Origin: Isoperla grammatica
Lineage: Eukaryota; Arthropoda; Insecta; Plecoptera; Perlodidae
Direction: 5' to 3'
DNA: 64,000 bases
Assembly: GCA_945910005.1 (NCBI GenBank)
Contig: CAMDTW010000523.1
Location: 1,364,001 to 1,428,000, forward strand
Numbering within the stretch: the first letter of the stretch is position 1; the number at the start of each line of letters is the position of its first letter. This document shows, one piece after another, positions 25,601 to 39,661 of this stretch. A program made the position numbers and the translations under genes. Under the pieces are notes generated by a model. That model saw only the letters and a program-made list of their open reading frames with translations, searched no databases and was not told the DNA's origin.

Positions 25601-27763
25601 GCTGAGTCTTATATGCAGGTTCTTATATGCTGAGTCTTATATGCTGAGTCTTTTATGCTGGGTCTAATATGCTGGGTCTTATATGCTGGGTCTAATATGC
25701 TGGGTCGTATATGCTGAGTCCTATATGCAGGGTCTTATATGCGGGGTCTTATATGCTGAGTCTTATATGCTAGGTCTTATATGCTGGGTCTTACATGCAG
25801 GGTCTTATATGCAGGGCCTTATATGCTGGGTCTTATATGCTGAGTCTTATATGCTTCGTCTTATATGCTGGGTCTTATATGCAGTCTCTTACATGCTGAG
25901 TCTTACATGCTGGGTCTTATATGAAGGTTCTTATATGCTAAGTCTTATATGCTGCGTCTTATGTGCTAAGTCTTATATGCTGAGTCTTATATGCCAAGTC
26001 TTATATGCTGGGTCTTATATGCTGGGTCTTTTATGCTGGGTCTTACATGCTGGGTCTTATATGCTGGGTCTTATATGCTGGGTCTTATATGCTAAGTCTT
26101 ATATGCTGAGTCTTATATGCTGAGTCTTATACGCTGAGTCTTATATGCTGGGTCTAATATGCTGAGTCTTATATGCAGGGTCTTATATGCAGGGTTTTAT
26201 ATGCTAAGTCTTATATGCTAAGTCTTAAATGCTGGGTCTTATATGCTGAATCTAATATGCTGGGTCTAATATGCTGGGTCTTATATGCTGAGTCTTATAT
26301 GCTGGGTCTAATATGCTGGGTCTTATATGCTGAGTCTTATATGCAGGGTCTTATATGCGGGGTCTTATATGCTTAGTCTTATATGCTGGGTCTTATATGC
26401 TGGGTCTTACATGCAGGGTCTTATATGCAGGGCCTTATATGCTGGGTCTTAAATGCTGAGTCTTATATGCTTCGTCTTATATGCTGAGTCTTATATGCAG
26501 TCTCTTACATGCTGAGTCTTATATGCTAAGTCTTATATGCAGGTTCTTATATGCTGAGTCTTATATGCTGAGTCTTATATGCTGGGTCTTATATGCTGAG
26601 TCTTATTTGCTGGGTCTTATATGCAGGTTTTTATACGCTGAGTCTTATATGCTGGGTCTTATATGCTGGATCTTATATGCTGAGTCTTATATGCTGGGTC
26701 TTATGTGCTAGGTCTTATATGCAGGTTCTTATATGCTGAGTCTTATATGCAGGTTCTTATATGCTGAGTCTTATATGCTGAGTCTTATATGCTGGGTCTT
26801 ATATGCAGGTTCTTATATGCTGAGTCTTATATGCTGGGTCTTATATGCTGGGTCTAATATGCTGGGTCTTATATGCTTGGGTCTTATATGCTGAGTCTTA
26901 TATGCTGCGTCTTATATTCTGGGTCTTATATGCTGGGTCTTATATGCTGAGTCTTATATGCAGGGTCTTATATGCAGGGTCTTATATGCTGAGTCTTATA
27001 TGCTAAGTCTTAAATGCTGGGTCTTATATGCTGAATCTAATATGCTGGGTCTAATATGCTGGGTCTTATATGCTGAGTCTTATATGCAGGGTCTTATATG
27101 CAGGGTCTTATATGCTGAGTCTTTTATGCTGGGTCTTATATGCTGGGTCTTATATGCTGGGTCTTATATGCTGAGTCTTATATGCTGGGTCTTATATGCT
27201 GGGTCTTATATGCAGGGTCTTATATGCTAAGTCTTATATGCTGGGTCTTATATGCTGGGTCTTATATGCAGGGTCTTAAATGCTCAGTCTTATATGCTGG
27301 GTCTAATATGCTGGGTCTTATATGCTGGGTCTTATATGCTGGGTCTTATATGCTGGGTCTTATATGCTGAGTCTTATATGCTGAGTCTTATATGCTGGGT
27401 CTTATATGCAGGTTCTTATATGCAGGTTCTTATATGCTGAGTCTTATATGCAGGTTCTTAAATGCTGGGTCTTATATGCTGAGTCTTATATGCTGGGTCT
27501 TATATGCTGAGTCTTATATGCTGACCCTTACATGCTGGGTCTTATATGCTGGGTCTTATATGCCGGGTCTTATATGCTGGGTCTTAAATGCTGGGTCTTA
27601 TATGCTGGGTCTTATATGCCGGGTCTTATATGCTGGGTCTTAAATGCTGAGTCTTATATGCTAGGTCTTATATGCTGAAGCTAATATGCTGGGTCTCATA
27701 TGCTGGGTCTTATATGCTGAGTCTTATATGCAGGGTCTTATATGCAGGGTCTTATATGCTGAG
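22648..27763 (+). repeat. Higher-order repeat A4, truncated and mosaic
   Basis: The copy tracks A1 at an offset of 22,647 to about 27260. It then loses 154 bp (11 monomers), so the TGCTCAGTC monomer at 27281 lies at offset 22,493. From about 27390 the barcode matches the A1 region near 7768 (offset 19,624), including the rare TGCTGACCCTTACA monomer at 27519. From about 27764 the array returns to an earlier part of the unit. Confidence 0.85.
24977..27763 (+). repeat. 2,787-bp tandem duplication, first copy
   Basis: Barcodes from here to 27763 recur 2,787 bp downstream, for example the TGCTGTGTC monomer at about 25081 and 27868, and TGCTTGGGTC at 26874 and 29661. The period is 199 x 14 plus 1, and the extra base is the single 15-bp monomer it contains. 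The segment includes the mosaic junctions near 27260 and 27390, so those rearrangements came before this duplication. Confidence 0.88.
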
Positions 27764-30550
27764 TCTTATATGCTGGGTCTTACATGCTGGGTCTTATATG
27801 CTGGGTCTTATATGCTGGGTCTTATATGCTGAGTCTTATATGCTGAGTCTTATATGCTGAGTCTTATATGCTGTGTCTTATATGCTGGGTCTTATATGCT
27901 GAGTCTTATATGCAGGGTCTTATATGCAGGGTTTTATATGCTAAGTCTTATATGCTAAGTCTTAAATGCTGGGTCTTATATGCTGAATCTAATATGCTGG
28001 GTCTAATATGCTGGGTCTTATATGCTGAGTCTTATATGCAGGGTCTTATATGCAGGGTCTTATATGCTGAGTCTTATATGCTGGGTCTAATATGCTGGGT
28101 CTTATATGCTGGGTCTTATACGCTGGATCTTATATGCTGAGTCTTATATGCTGGGTCTAATGTGCTGGGTCTTATATTCAGGTTCTTAAATGCTGAGTCT
28201 TATATGCAGGTTCTTATATGCTGAGTCTTTTATGCTAAGTCTTATATGCTGGGTCTTATATGCAGGTTCTTATATGCTGAGTCTTATATGCTGGGTCTTA
28301 TATGCTGGGTCTTATACGCTGGATCTTATATGCTGAGTCTTATATGCTGGGTCTAATGTGCTGGGTCTTATATGCAGGTTCTTGAATGCTGAGTCTTATA
28401 TGCAGGTTCTTATATGCTGAGTCTTATATGCTGAGTCTTTTATGCTGGGTCTAATATGCTGGGTCTTATATGCTGGGTCTAATATGCTGGGTCGTATATG
28501 CTGAGTCCTATATGCAGGGTCTTATATGCGGGGTCTTATATGCTGAGTCTTATATGCTAGGTCTTATATGCTGGGTCTTACATGCAGGGTCTTATATGCA
28601 GGGCCTTATATGCTGGGTCTTATATGCTGAGTCTTATATGCTTCGTCTTATATGCTGGGTCTTATATGCAGTCTCTTACATGCTGAGTCTTACATGCTGG
28701 GTCTTATATGAAGGTTCTTATATGCTAAGTCTTATATGCTGCGTCTTATGTGCTAAGTCTTATATGCTGAGTCTTATATGCCAAGTCTTATATGCTGGGT
28801 CTTATATGCTGGGTCTTTTATGCTGGGTCTTACATGCTGGGTCTTATATGCTGGGTCTTATATGCTGGGTCTTATATGCTAAGTCTTATATGCTGAGTCT
28901 TATATGCTGAGTCTTATACGCTGAGTCTTATATGCTGGGTCTAATATGCTGAGTCTTATATGCAGGGTCTTATATGCAGGGTTTTATATGCTAAGTCTTA
29001 TATGCTAAGTCTTAAATGCTGGGTCTTATATGCTGAATCTAATATGCTGGGTCTAATATGCTGGGTCTTATATGCTGAGTCTTATATGCTGGGTCTAATA
29101 TGCTGGGTCTTATATGCTGAGTCTTATATGCAGGGTCTTATATGCGGGGTCTTATATGCTTAGTCTTATATGCTGGGTCTTATATGCTGGGTCTTACATG
29201 CAGGGTCTTATATGCAGGGCCTTATATGCTGGGTCTTAAATGCTGAGTCTTATATGCTTCGTCTTATATGCTGAGTCTTATATGCAGTCTCTTACATGCT
29301 GAGTCTTATATGCTAAGTCTTATATGCAGGTTCTTATATGCTGAGTCTTATATGCTGAGTCTTATATGCTGGGTCTTATATGCTGAGTCTTATTTGCTGG
29401 GTCTTATATGCAGGTTTTTATACGCTGAGTCTTATATGCTGGGTCTTATATGCTGGATCTTATATGCTGAGTCTTATATGCTGGGTCTTATGTGCTAGGT
29501 CTTATATGCAGGTTCTTATATGCTGAGTCTTATATGCAGGTTCTTATATGCTGAGTCTTATATGCTGAGTCTTATATGCTGGGTCTTATATGCAGGTTCT
29601 TATATGCTGAGTCTTATATGCTGGGTCTTATATGCTGGGTCTAATATGCTGGGTCTTATATGCTTGGGTCTTATATGCTGAGTCTTATATGCTGCGTCTT
29701 ATATTCTGGGTCTTATATGCTGGGTCTTATATGCTGAGTCTTATATGCAGGGTCTTATATGCAGGGTCTTATATGCTGAGTCTTATATGCTAAGTCTTAA
29801 ATGCTGGGTCTTATATGCTGAATCTAATATGCTGGGTCTAATATGCTGGGTCTTATATGCTGAGTCTTATATGCAGGGTCTTATATGCAGGGTCTTATAT
29901 GCTGAGTCTTTTATGCTGGGTCTTATATGCTGGGTCTTATATGCTGGGTCTTATATGCTGAGTCTTATATGCTGGGTCTTATATGCTGGGTCTTATATGC
30001 AGGGTCTTATATGCTAAGTCTTATATGCTGGGTCTTATATGCTGGGTCTTATATGCAGGGTCTTAAATGCTCAGTCTTATATGCTGGGTCTAATATGCTG
30101 GGTCTTATATGCTGGGTCTTATATGCTGGGTCTTATATGCTGGGTCTTATATGCTGAGTCTTATATGCTGAGTCTTATATGCTGGGTCTTATATGCAGGT
30201 TCTTATATGCAGGTTCTTATATGCTGAGTCTTATATGCAGGTTCTTAAATGCTGGGTCTTATATGCTGAGTCTTATATGCTGGGTCTTATATGCTGAGTC
30301 TTATATGCTGACCCTTACATGCTGGGTCTTATATGCTGGGTCTTATATGCCGGGTCTTATATGCTGGGTCTTAAATGCTGGGTCTTATATGCTGGGTCTT
30401 ATATGCCGGGTCTTATATGCTGGGTCTTAAATGCTGAGTCTTATATGCTAGGTCTTATATGCTGAAGCTAATATGCTGGGTCTCATATGCTGGGTCTTAT
30501 ATGCTGAGTCTTATATGCAGGGTCTTATATGCAGGGTCTTATATGCTGAG
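27764..30550 (+). repeat. 2,787-bp tandem duplication, second copy
   Basis: This stretch is nearly identical to 24977-27763, including the mosaic junctions. One private difference is TTCTTGAATGC near 28381, where the first copy reads TTCTTAAATGC. Similarity ends at about 30550-30566, where the first copy continues with TTACATGC and this one with TAATATGC. Confidence 0.88.
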
Positions 30551-33500
30551 TCTTATATGCTGGGTCTAATATGCTGGGTCTTATATGCTGGGTCTTATAC
30601 GCTGGGTCTTATATGCTGAGTCTTATATGCAGGGTCTTATATGCAGGGTCTTAAATGCTAAGTCTTATATGCAGGGTCTTATATGCAGGGTCTTATATGC
30701 TGATTCTTATATGCTGGGTCTAATATGCTGGGTCTTATATGCTGGGTCTTATATGCTGGGTCTTATATGCTGAGTCTAATATGCAGGGTCTTATATGCAG
30801 GGTCTTATATGCTGAGTCTTATATGCAGGGTCTTATATCCTGGGTCTTATATGCTGGGTCTTATATGCTGGGTCTTATATGCTGAGTCTTATATGCTGAG
30901 TCTAATATGCAGGGTCTTATATGCTGGGTCTTATATGCTGGGTCTTATATGCTGGGTCTTATATGCTGGGTCTTATATGCTGAGTCTAATATGCAGGGTC
31001 TTATATGCAGGGTCTTATATGCTGAGTCTTATATGCAGGGTCTTATATGCTGGGTCTTATATGCTGGGTCTTATATGCTGGGTCTTATATGCTGAGTCTT
31101 ATATGCAGGGTCTTATATGCACGGTCTTATATGCTAAGTCTTATATGCTTAGTCTTATATGCTGGGTCTTATATGCTGAGTCTTATATGCTGGGTCTTAT
31201 ATGCTGGGTCTTATATGCTGAGTCTTAAATGCTGGGTCTTATATGCTGGGTCTTATATGCTGGGTCTTATATGCGGGTTCTTATATGCTGAGTCTTATAT
31301 GCTGGGTCTTATATGCTGGGTCTTATATGCTGGGTCTTATATGCTGGGTCTTATATGCTGAGTCTTATATGCTGGGTCTTATATGCTGGGTCTTTTTGCA
31401 GGGTCTTATATGCTAAGTCTTATATGCTGGGTCTTATATGCTGGGTCTTATATGCTGGGTCTTATATGCGGGTTCTTATATGCTGAGTCTTATATGCTGG
31501 GTCTTATATGCTGGGTCTTATATGCAGGGTCTTATATGCTGAGTCTTATATGCTGAGTCTTATATGCTGGGTCTTATATGCTGGGTCTTATATGCTGGGT
31601 CTTATATGCAGGGTCTTAAATGCTCAGTCTTATATGCTGGGTCTAATATGCTGGGTCTTATATGCTGGGTCTTATATGCTGGGTCTTATATGCTGGGTCT
31701 TATATACTGAGTCTTATATGCTGGGTCTAATATGCTGGGTCTTATATGCAGGTTCTTATATGCTAAGTCTTATATGCAGGTTCTTATATGCTGAGTCTTA
31801 TATGCTGAGTCTTATATGCTGGGTCTTATATGCAGGTTCTTATATGCTGAGTCTTATATGCTGGGTCTTATATGCAGGTTCTTATATGCTGAGTCTTATA
31901 TGCAGAGTCTTATATGCTAAGTCTTATATGCTGGGTCTTATATGCTGGATCTTATATGCTGAGTCTTATATGCTGGGTCTAATGTGCTAGGTCTTATATG
32001 CAGGTTCTTATATGCTGAGTCTTATATGCAGGTTCTTATATGCTGAGTCTTATATGCTGAGTCTTATATGCTGGGTCTTATATGCAGGTTCTTATATGCT
32101 GAGTCTTATATGCTGGGTCTTATATGCTGGGTCTAATATGCTGGGTCTTATATACTTGGGTCTCATATGCTGAGTCTTATATGCTGCGTCTTATATTCTG
32201 GGTCTTATATGCTGGGTCTTATATGCTGAGTCTTATATGCAGTGTCTTATATGCAGGGTCTTATATGCTGAGTCTTATATGCTTAGTCTTAAATGCTGGG
32301 TCTTATATGCTGAATCTAATATGCTGGGTCTAATATGCTGGGTCTTATATGCTGAGTCTTATATGCAGGGTCTTATATGCAGGGTCCTATATGCTGAGTC
32401 TTTTATGCTGGGTCTTATATGCTGGGTCTTATATGCTGGGTCTTATATGCTGAGTCTTATATGCTGGGTCTTATATGCTGGGTCTTTTTGCAGGGTCTTA
32501 TATGCTAATTCTTATATGCTGGGTCTTATATGCTGGGTCTTATATGCTGGGTCTTATATGCGGGTTCTTATATGCTGAGTCTTATATGCTGGGTATTATA
32601 TGCTGGGTCTTATATGCAGGGTCTTATATGCTGAGTCTTATATGCTGAGTCTTATATGCTGGGTCTTATATGCTGGGTCTTATATGCTGGGTCTTATATG
32701 CAGGGTCTTAAATGCTCAGTCTTATATGCTGGGTCTAATACGCTGGGTCTTATATGCTGGGTCTTATATGCTGGGTCTTATATGCTGGGTCTTATATGCT
32801 GAGTCTTATATGCTGAGTCTTATATGCTGGGCCTTATATGCTGAGTCTTATATGCTGGTTTTTATATGCTGGGTCTTATATGCTGGGTCTTATATGCTGA
32901 GTCTTATATGCTGGTTTTTATATGCTGGGTCTTATATGCAGGTTCTTATATACAGGTTCTTATATGCTAAGTCTTATATGCAGGTTCTTAAATGCTGGGT
33001 CTTATATGCTGAGTCTTATATGCTTAGTCTTATATGCTGAGTCTTATATGCTGACCCTTACATGCTGGGTCTTATTTGCTGGGTCTTATATGCAGGGTCT
33101 TATATGCTGGGTCTTATATGCCGGGTCTTATATGCTGGGTCTTAAATGCTGAGTCTTATATGCTGGGTCTTATATGCTGAATCTAATATGCTGGGTCTAA
33201 TATGCTGGGTCTTATATGCTGAGTCTTATATGCAGGGTCTTATATGCAGGGTCTTATATGCTGAGTCTTATATGCTGGGTCTAATATGCTGGGTCTAATA
33301 TACTGGGTCTTATACGCTGGGTCTTATATGCTGAGTCTTATATGCAGGGTCTTATATGCAGGGTCTTATATGCTAAGTCTTATATGCAGGGTCTTATATG
33401 CAGGGTCTTATATGCTGATTCTTATATGCTGGGTCTAATATGCTGGGTCTTATATGCTGGGTCTTATATGCTGGGTCTTATATGCTGAGTCTTATATGCA

Positions 33501-34028
33501 GGGTCTTATATGCAGGGTCTTATATGCTGAGTCTTATATGCAGGGTCTTATATGCTGGGTCTTATATGCTGGGTCTTATATGCTGGGTCTTATATGCTGA
33601 GTCTTATATGCAGGGTCTTATATGCACGGTCTTATATGCTTAGTCTTATATGCTTAGTCTTATATGCTGGGTCTTATATGCTGAGTCTTATATGCTGGGT
33701 CTTATATGCAGGTTCTTATATGCTGAGTCTTATATGCTGAGTCTTATATGCTGAGTCTTATATGCTGAGTCTTATATTCTGGGTCTTATATGCTGGGTCT
33801 TATATGCTGGGTCTTATATGCTGGGTCTTATATGCTGGGTCTTATATGCTGGATCTTATATGCTGGGTCTTAAATGCTGAGTCTTATATGCTGGGTCTTA
33901 TATGCTGAGTCATATATGCTGAGTCTTATATGCTGGGTCTTATATGCAGGGTCTTATATGCAGGATCTTATATGCTTAGTCTTATATGCTGGGTCTTATA
34001 TGCTGGGTCTTATATGCTGGGTCTTATA
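30551..34028 (+). repeat. Transition block B
   Basis: From 30551 to about 31380 the barcode is a rearranged version of the A1 segment around 8110-8480. From about 31384 to 33440 it follows A1 at an offset of 25,154, and from there to 34028 at 25,182, a net gain of two monomers. Private substitutions include TGCAGTGTC near 32237, TGCTGGGCC near 32830 and TATACAGG near 32950. They are denser than in A1-A4, so B may be an older copy. Confidence 0.8.
30760..31060 (+). repeat. Local expansion of a 6-9 monomer motif in block B
   Basis: The combination TGCTGAGTCTAATATGCAGG occurs once in the corresponding part of A1 (near 8306) but three times here, near 30776, 30902 and 30986. The spacings are about 126 and 84 bp, or 9 and 6 monomers. 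This is a small, recent, in-register local amplification. Confidence 0.7.
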
Positions 34029-34546
34029 TGCTGGGTCATATATGCTGAGTCTTATATGCTTGGTATTATATGCTGGGTCTTATATGCTGAGTCTTATATG
34101 CTGGGTCTTATATGCTGGGTCTTATACGCTAGGTCTTATATGCTGGGTCTTATATGCTGAGTCTTATATGCTGGGTCTTATATACTAAGTCTCATATGCT
34201 GAGTCTTATATGCTGAGTCTTATATGCTGAATCTAATATGCTGGGTCTAATATGCTGGGTCTTTTATGCTGAGTCTTATATGCAGGGTCTTATATGCAGG
34301 GTCTTATATGCTGAGTCTTATATGCTGGGTCTAATATGCTGGGTCTTATATGCTGGGTCTTATACGCTGGGTCTTATATGCTGAGTCTTATATGCAGGGT
34401 CTTATATGCAGGGTCTTATATGCTGAGTCTTATATGCAGGGTCTTATATGCAGGGTCTTATATGCTGAGTCTTATATGCTGGGTCTAATATGCTGGGTCT
34501 TATATGCTGGGTCTTATATGCTGGGTCTTATATGCTGAGTCTTATA

Positions 34547-34559
34547 TGCAGGGCTTATA
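34547..34559 (+). other. 13-bp monomer TGCAGGGCTTATA (family C marker)
   Basis: A T is lost from the GGGTCTT core. Copies are at 34547, 45812 and 52528, one near the start of each of C1, C2 and C3, and none in A1-A4. It is a diagnostic marker for the C unit start. Confidence 0.85.
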
Positions 34560-35309
34560 TGCAGGGTCTTATATGCTGAGTCTTATATGCAGGGTCTTAT
34601 ATGCTGGGTCTTATATGCTGGGTCTTATATGCTGGGTCTTATATGCTGAGTCTTATATGCAGGGTCTTATATGCAGGGTCTTATATGCTGAGTCTGATAT
34701 GCTTAGTCTTATATGCTGGGTCTTATATGCAGGTTCTTATATGCTGAGTCTTATATGCTGAGTCTTATATGCTGAGTCTTATATGCTGAGTCTTATATGC
34801 TGGGTCTTATATGCTGGGTCTTATATGCTGGGTCTTATATGCTGAGTCTTATATGCCTAGTCTTATATGCTGGGTCTTATATGCTGGGTCTTATATGCTG
34901 GGTCTTACATGCTGGGTCTTATATGCTGGGTCTTATATGCTGGGTCTTATATGCTGGGTCTTATATGCTGAGTCTTATATGCTGGGTCTTATATGCTGGG
35001 TATTATATGCCGGGTCTTACATGCTGGGTCTTATATGCTGGGTCTTATATGCTGGGGCTTATATGCTGGGTCTTATATGCTGAGTCTTATATGCTGAGTC
35101 TTATATACTGAGTCTTATATGCTGAGTCTTATATGCTGAGTCTTATATGCTGAGTCTTAAATGCTGAGTCTTATATGCTGAGTCTTATATGCTGGGTCTT
35201 ACATGCTGAGTCTTTTATGCAGGTTCTTATATGCTGAGTCTTATATGCTGAGTCTTATTTGCTGGGTCTTATATGCAGGTTCTTATACGCTGAGTCTTAT
35301 ATGCTGAGT

Positions 35310-38300
35310 CTTATATGCTGGTTCTTATATGCAGGTTCTTATATGCTGAGTCTTATATGCTGGGTCTTATATGCTGGGTCTTATATGCTGGGTCTTATAA
35401 GCTTGGTCTTATATACTGAGTCTTATATGCTGGGTCTAATATGCTGGGTCTTATATGCAGGTTCTTATATGCTAAGTCTTATATGCAGGTTCTTATATGC
35501 TGAGTCTTATATCCTGAGTCTTATATGCTGGGTCTTATATGCAGGTTCTTATATGCTGAGTCTTATATGCTGGGTCTTATATGCAGGTTCTTATATGCTG
35601 AGTCTTAAATGCAGAGTCTTATATGCTGGGTCTTATATGCTGGGTCTTATATGCTGGATCTTATATGCTGAGTCTTATATGCTGGGTCTAATGTGCTGGG
35701 TCTTATATGCAGGTTCTTATATGCTAAATCTTATATGCAGGTTCTTATATGCTGAGTCTTATATGCTGAGTCTTATATGCTGGGTCTTATATAATGGGTC
35801 TAATATGCTGGGTCTTATATGCTGGGTCTAACATGCAGGGTCTTATATGCAGGGTCTTATATGCTGGGTCTTATATGCTGAGTCTTATATGCTGAGTCTT
35901 ATATGCTGGGTCTTATATGCTGGGTCTTATATGCTGGGTCTTATATGCTGGGTCTTACATGCAGAGTCTTATATGCAGGGTCTTATATGCTGGGTCTTAT
36001 ATGCTTAGTCTTATATGCTGAGTCTTATATGCTGGGTCTTATATGCTGTCTCTTATATGCTGAGTCTTACATGCTGGGTCGTATATGCAGGTTCTTATAT
36101 GCTGAGTCTTATATGCTGAGTCTTATGTGCTGGGTCTTATATGCTGAGTCTTATATGCTGGGTCTTATATGCTGAGTCTTATATGCTTCGTCTTATATGC
36201 TGGGTCTTATTCAGTCTCTTACATGCTGAGTCTTACATGCTGGGTCTTATATGAAGGTTCTTATATGCTGAGTCTTATATGCTGAGTCTTATGTGCTTAG
36301 TCTTATATGCTGGGTCTTATATGCTGGGTCTTACATGCTGGGTCTTATATGCTGGGTCTTATATGCTGGGTCTTATATGCTGAGTCTTATATGCTGAGTC
36401 TTATATGCTGAGTCTTATATGCTGTGTCTTATATGCTGGGTCTTATATGCTGAGTCTTATATGCAGGGTCTTATATGCAGGGTTTTATATGCTAAGTCTT
36501 ATATGCTAAGTCTTAAATGCTGGGTCTTATATGCTGAATCTAATATGCTGGGTCTAATATGCTGGGTCTTATATGCTGAGTCTTATATGCAGGGTCTTAT
36601 ATGCAGGGTCTTATATGCTGAGTCTTATATGCTGGGTCTAATATGCTGGGTCTTATATGCTGGGTCTTATACGCTGGATCTTATATGCTGAGTCTTATAT
36701 GCTGGGTCTAATGTGCTGGGTCTTATATGCAGGTTCTTAAATGCTGAGTCTTATATGCAGGTTCTTATATGCTGAGTCTTTTATGCTAAGTCTTATATGC
36801 TGGGTCTTATATGCAGGTTCTTATATGCTGAGTCTTATATGCTGGGTCTTATATGCTGGGTCTAACATGCAGGGTCTTATATGCAGGGTCTTATATGCTG
36901 GGTCTTATATGCTGAGTCTTATATGCTGAGTCTTATATGCTGGGTCTTATATGCTGGGTCTTATATGCTGGGTCTTATATGCTGGGTCTTACATGCAGAG
37001 TCTTATATGCAGGGTCTTATATGCTGGGTCTTATATGCTTAGTCTTATATGCTGAGTCTTATATGCTGGGTCTTATATACTGTCTCTAACATGCTGAGTC
37101 TTACATGCAGGGTCTTTTATGCAAGTTCTTATATGCTGAGTCTTATATGCTGAGTCTTATGTGCTGGGTCTTATATGCTGAGTCTTATATGCTGGGTCTT
37201 ATATGCTGAGTCTTATATGCTGAGTCTTATATGCTGAGTCTTATATGCTGAGTCTTTTATGCTGGGTCTAATATGCTGGGTCTTATATGCTGGGTCTAAT
37301 ATGCTGGGTCTTATATGCTGAGTCCTATATGCAGGGTCTTATATGCGGGGTCTTATATGCTGAGTCTTATATGCTGGGTCTTATATGCAGGTTCTTATAT
37401 GCTGGGTCTTATATGCTGGGTCTTATATGCTGGGTCTTATATGCTGGGTCTTAAATGCTGAGTCTTATATGCTGGGTCTTATATGCTGAGTCTTATATGC
37501 TGAGTCTTATATGCTGGGTCTTATATGCTGGGTCTTATATGCTGGGTCTTATATGCTGAGTCTTATATGCTGGGTGATATATGCTGGGTCTTATATGCTG
37601 AGTCTTATATGCTGGGTCTTATATGCTGGGTCTTATACGCTAGGTCTTATATGCTGGGTCTTATATGCTGAGTCTTATACGCTGGGTCTAATATGCTAAG
37701 TCTCATATGCTGAGTCTTATATGCTGAGTTTTATATGCTGAGTCTTATACGCTGAGTCTTATATGCAGGTTATTATATGCTGAGTCTTATATGCTGAGTC
37801 TTATATGCTGAGTCTTATATGCTGGGTCTTATATGCTGGGTCTTATATGCAGGGTCTTATATGTTGAGTCTTATATGCTGGGTCTAATATGCTGGGTCTT
37901 ATATGCTGGTTCCTTTATGCTGGGTCTAATATGCTGGGTCTTATATGCTGGGTCTTACATGCTGAGTCTTTTATGCAGGTTCTTATATGCTGAGTCTTAT
38001 ATGCTGAGTCTTATTTGCTGGGTCTTATATGCAGGTTCTTATACGCTGAGTCTTATATGCTGAGTCTTATATGCTGGTTCTTATATGCAGGTTCTTATAT
38101 GCTGAGTCTTATATGCTGGGTCTTATATGCTGGGTCTTATATGCTGGGTCTTATATGCTGGGTCTAATATGCTGGGTCTTATATGCAGGTTCTTATATGC
38201 TAAGTCTTATATGCAGGTTCTTATATGCTGAGTCTTACATGCTGAGTCTTATATGCTGGGTCTTATATGCAGGTTCTTATATGCTGAGTCTTATATGCTG

Positions 38301-39661
38301 GGTCTTATATGCAGGTTCTTATATGCTGAGTCTTATATGCAGAGTCTTATATGCTGGGTCTTATATGCTGGGTCTTATATGCTGGATCTTATATGCTGAG
38401 TCTTATATGCTGGGTCTAATGTGCTAGGTCTTATATGCAGGTTCTTATATGCTGAGTCTTATATGCAGGTTCTTATATGCTGAGTCTTATATGCTGAGTC
38501 TTATATGCTGGGTCTTATATGCAGGTTCTTATATGCTGAGTCTTATATGCTGGGTCTTATATGCTGGGTCTAATATGCTGGGTCTTATATGCTTAGGTCT
38601 TATATGCTGAGTCTTATATGCTGCGTCTTATATTCTGGGTCTTATATGCTGGGTCTTATATGCTGAGTCTTATATGCAGGGTCTTATATGCAGGGTCTTA
38701 TATGCTGAGTCTTATATGCTAAGTCTTAAATGCTGGGTCTTATATGCTGAATCTAATATGCTTAGTCTAATATGCTGGGTCTTATATGCAGAGTCTTATA
38801 TGCAGGGTCTTATATGCAGGGTCTTATATGCTGAGTCTTTTATGCTGGGTCTTATATGCTGGGTCTTATATGCTGGGTCTTATATGCTGAGTCTTATATG
38901 CTGGGTCTTATATGCTGGGTCTTTTTGCAGGGTCTTATATGCTAAGTCTTATATGCTGGGTCTTATATGCTGGGTCTTATATGCTGGGTCTTATATGCGG
39001 GTTCTTATATGCTGAGTCTTATATGCTGGGTCTTATATGCAGGTTCTTATATGCAGGTTCTTATATGCTGAGTCTTATATGCAGGTTCTTAAATGCTGGG
39101 TCTTATATGCTGAGTCTTATATGCTGGGTCTTATATGCTGAGTCTTATATGCTGACCCTTACATGCTGGGTCTTATATGCTGGGTCTTATATGCCGGGTC
39201 TTATATGCTGGGTCTTAAATGCTGGGTCTTATATGCTGGGTCTTATATGCCGGGTCTTATATGCTGGGTCTTAAATGCTGAGTCTTATATGCTGGGTCTT
39301 ATATGCTGAATCTAATATGCTGGGTCTAATATGCTGGGTCTTATATGCTGAGTCTTATATGCAGGGTCTTATATGCAGGGTTCTATATGCTGAGTCTTAT
39401 ATGCTGGGTCTAATATGCTGGGTCTTATATGCTGGGTCTTATACGCTGGGTCTTATATGCTGAGTCTTATATGCAGGGTCTTATATGCAGGGTCTTATAT
39501 GCTAAGTCTTATATGCAGGGTCTTATATGCAGGGTCTTATATGCTGATTCTTATATGCTGGGTCTAATATGCTGGGTCTTATATGCTGGGTCTTATATGC
39601 AGGGTCTTATATGCTGAGTCTTATATGCAGGGTCTTATATGCTGGGTCTTATATGCTGGGT
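35310..39661 (+). repeat. 4,352-bp tandem duplication in C1, first copy (C1a)
   Basis: Barcodes recur at +4,352, for example AAGCTT at 35399 and 39751 and TGCTTAGGTC at 38590 and 42942. The period is 311 x 14 minus 2, explained by one 12-mer, one 13-mer and one 15-mer. C1a carries TAATGGGTC near 35793, where C1b and the A family have TGCTGGGTC, so C1b keeps the older state at that site. A private TTAAATGCAGAG lies near 35606. Confidence 0.87.
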
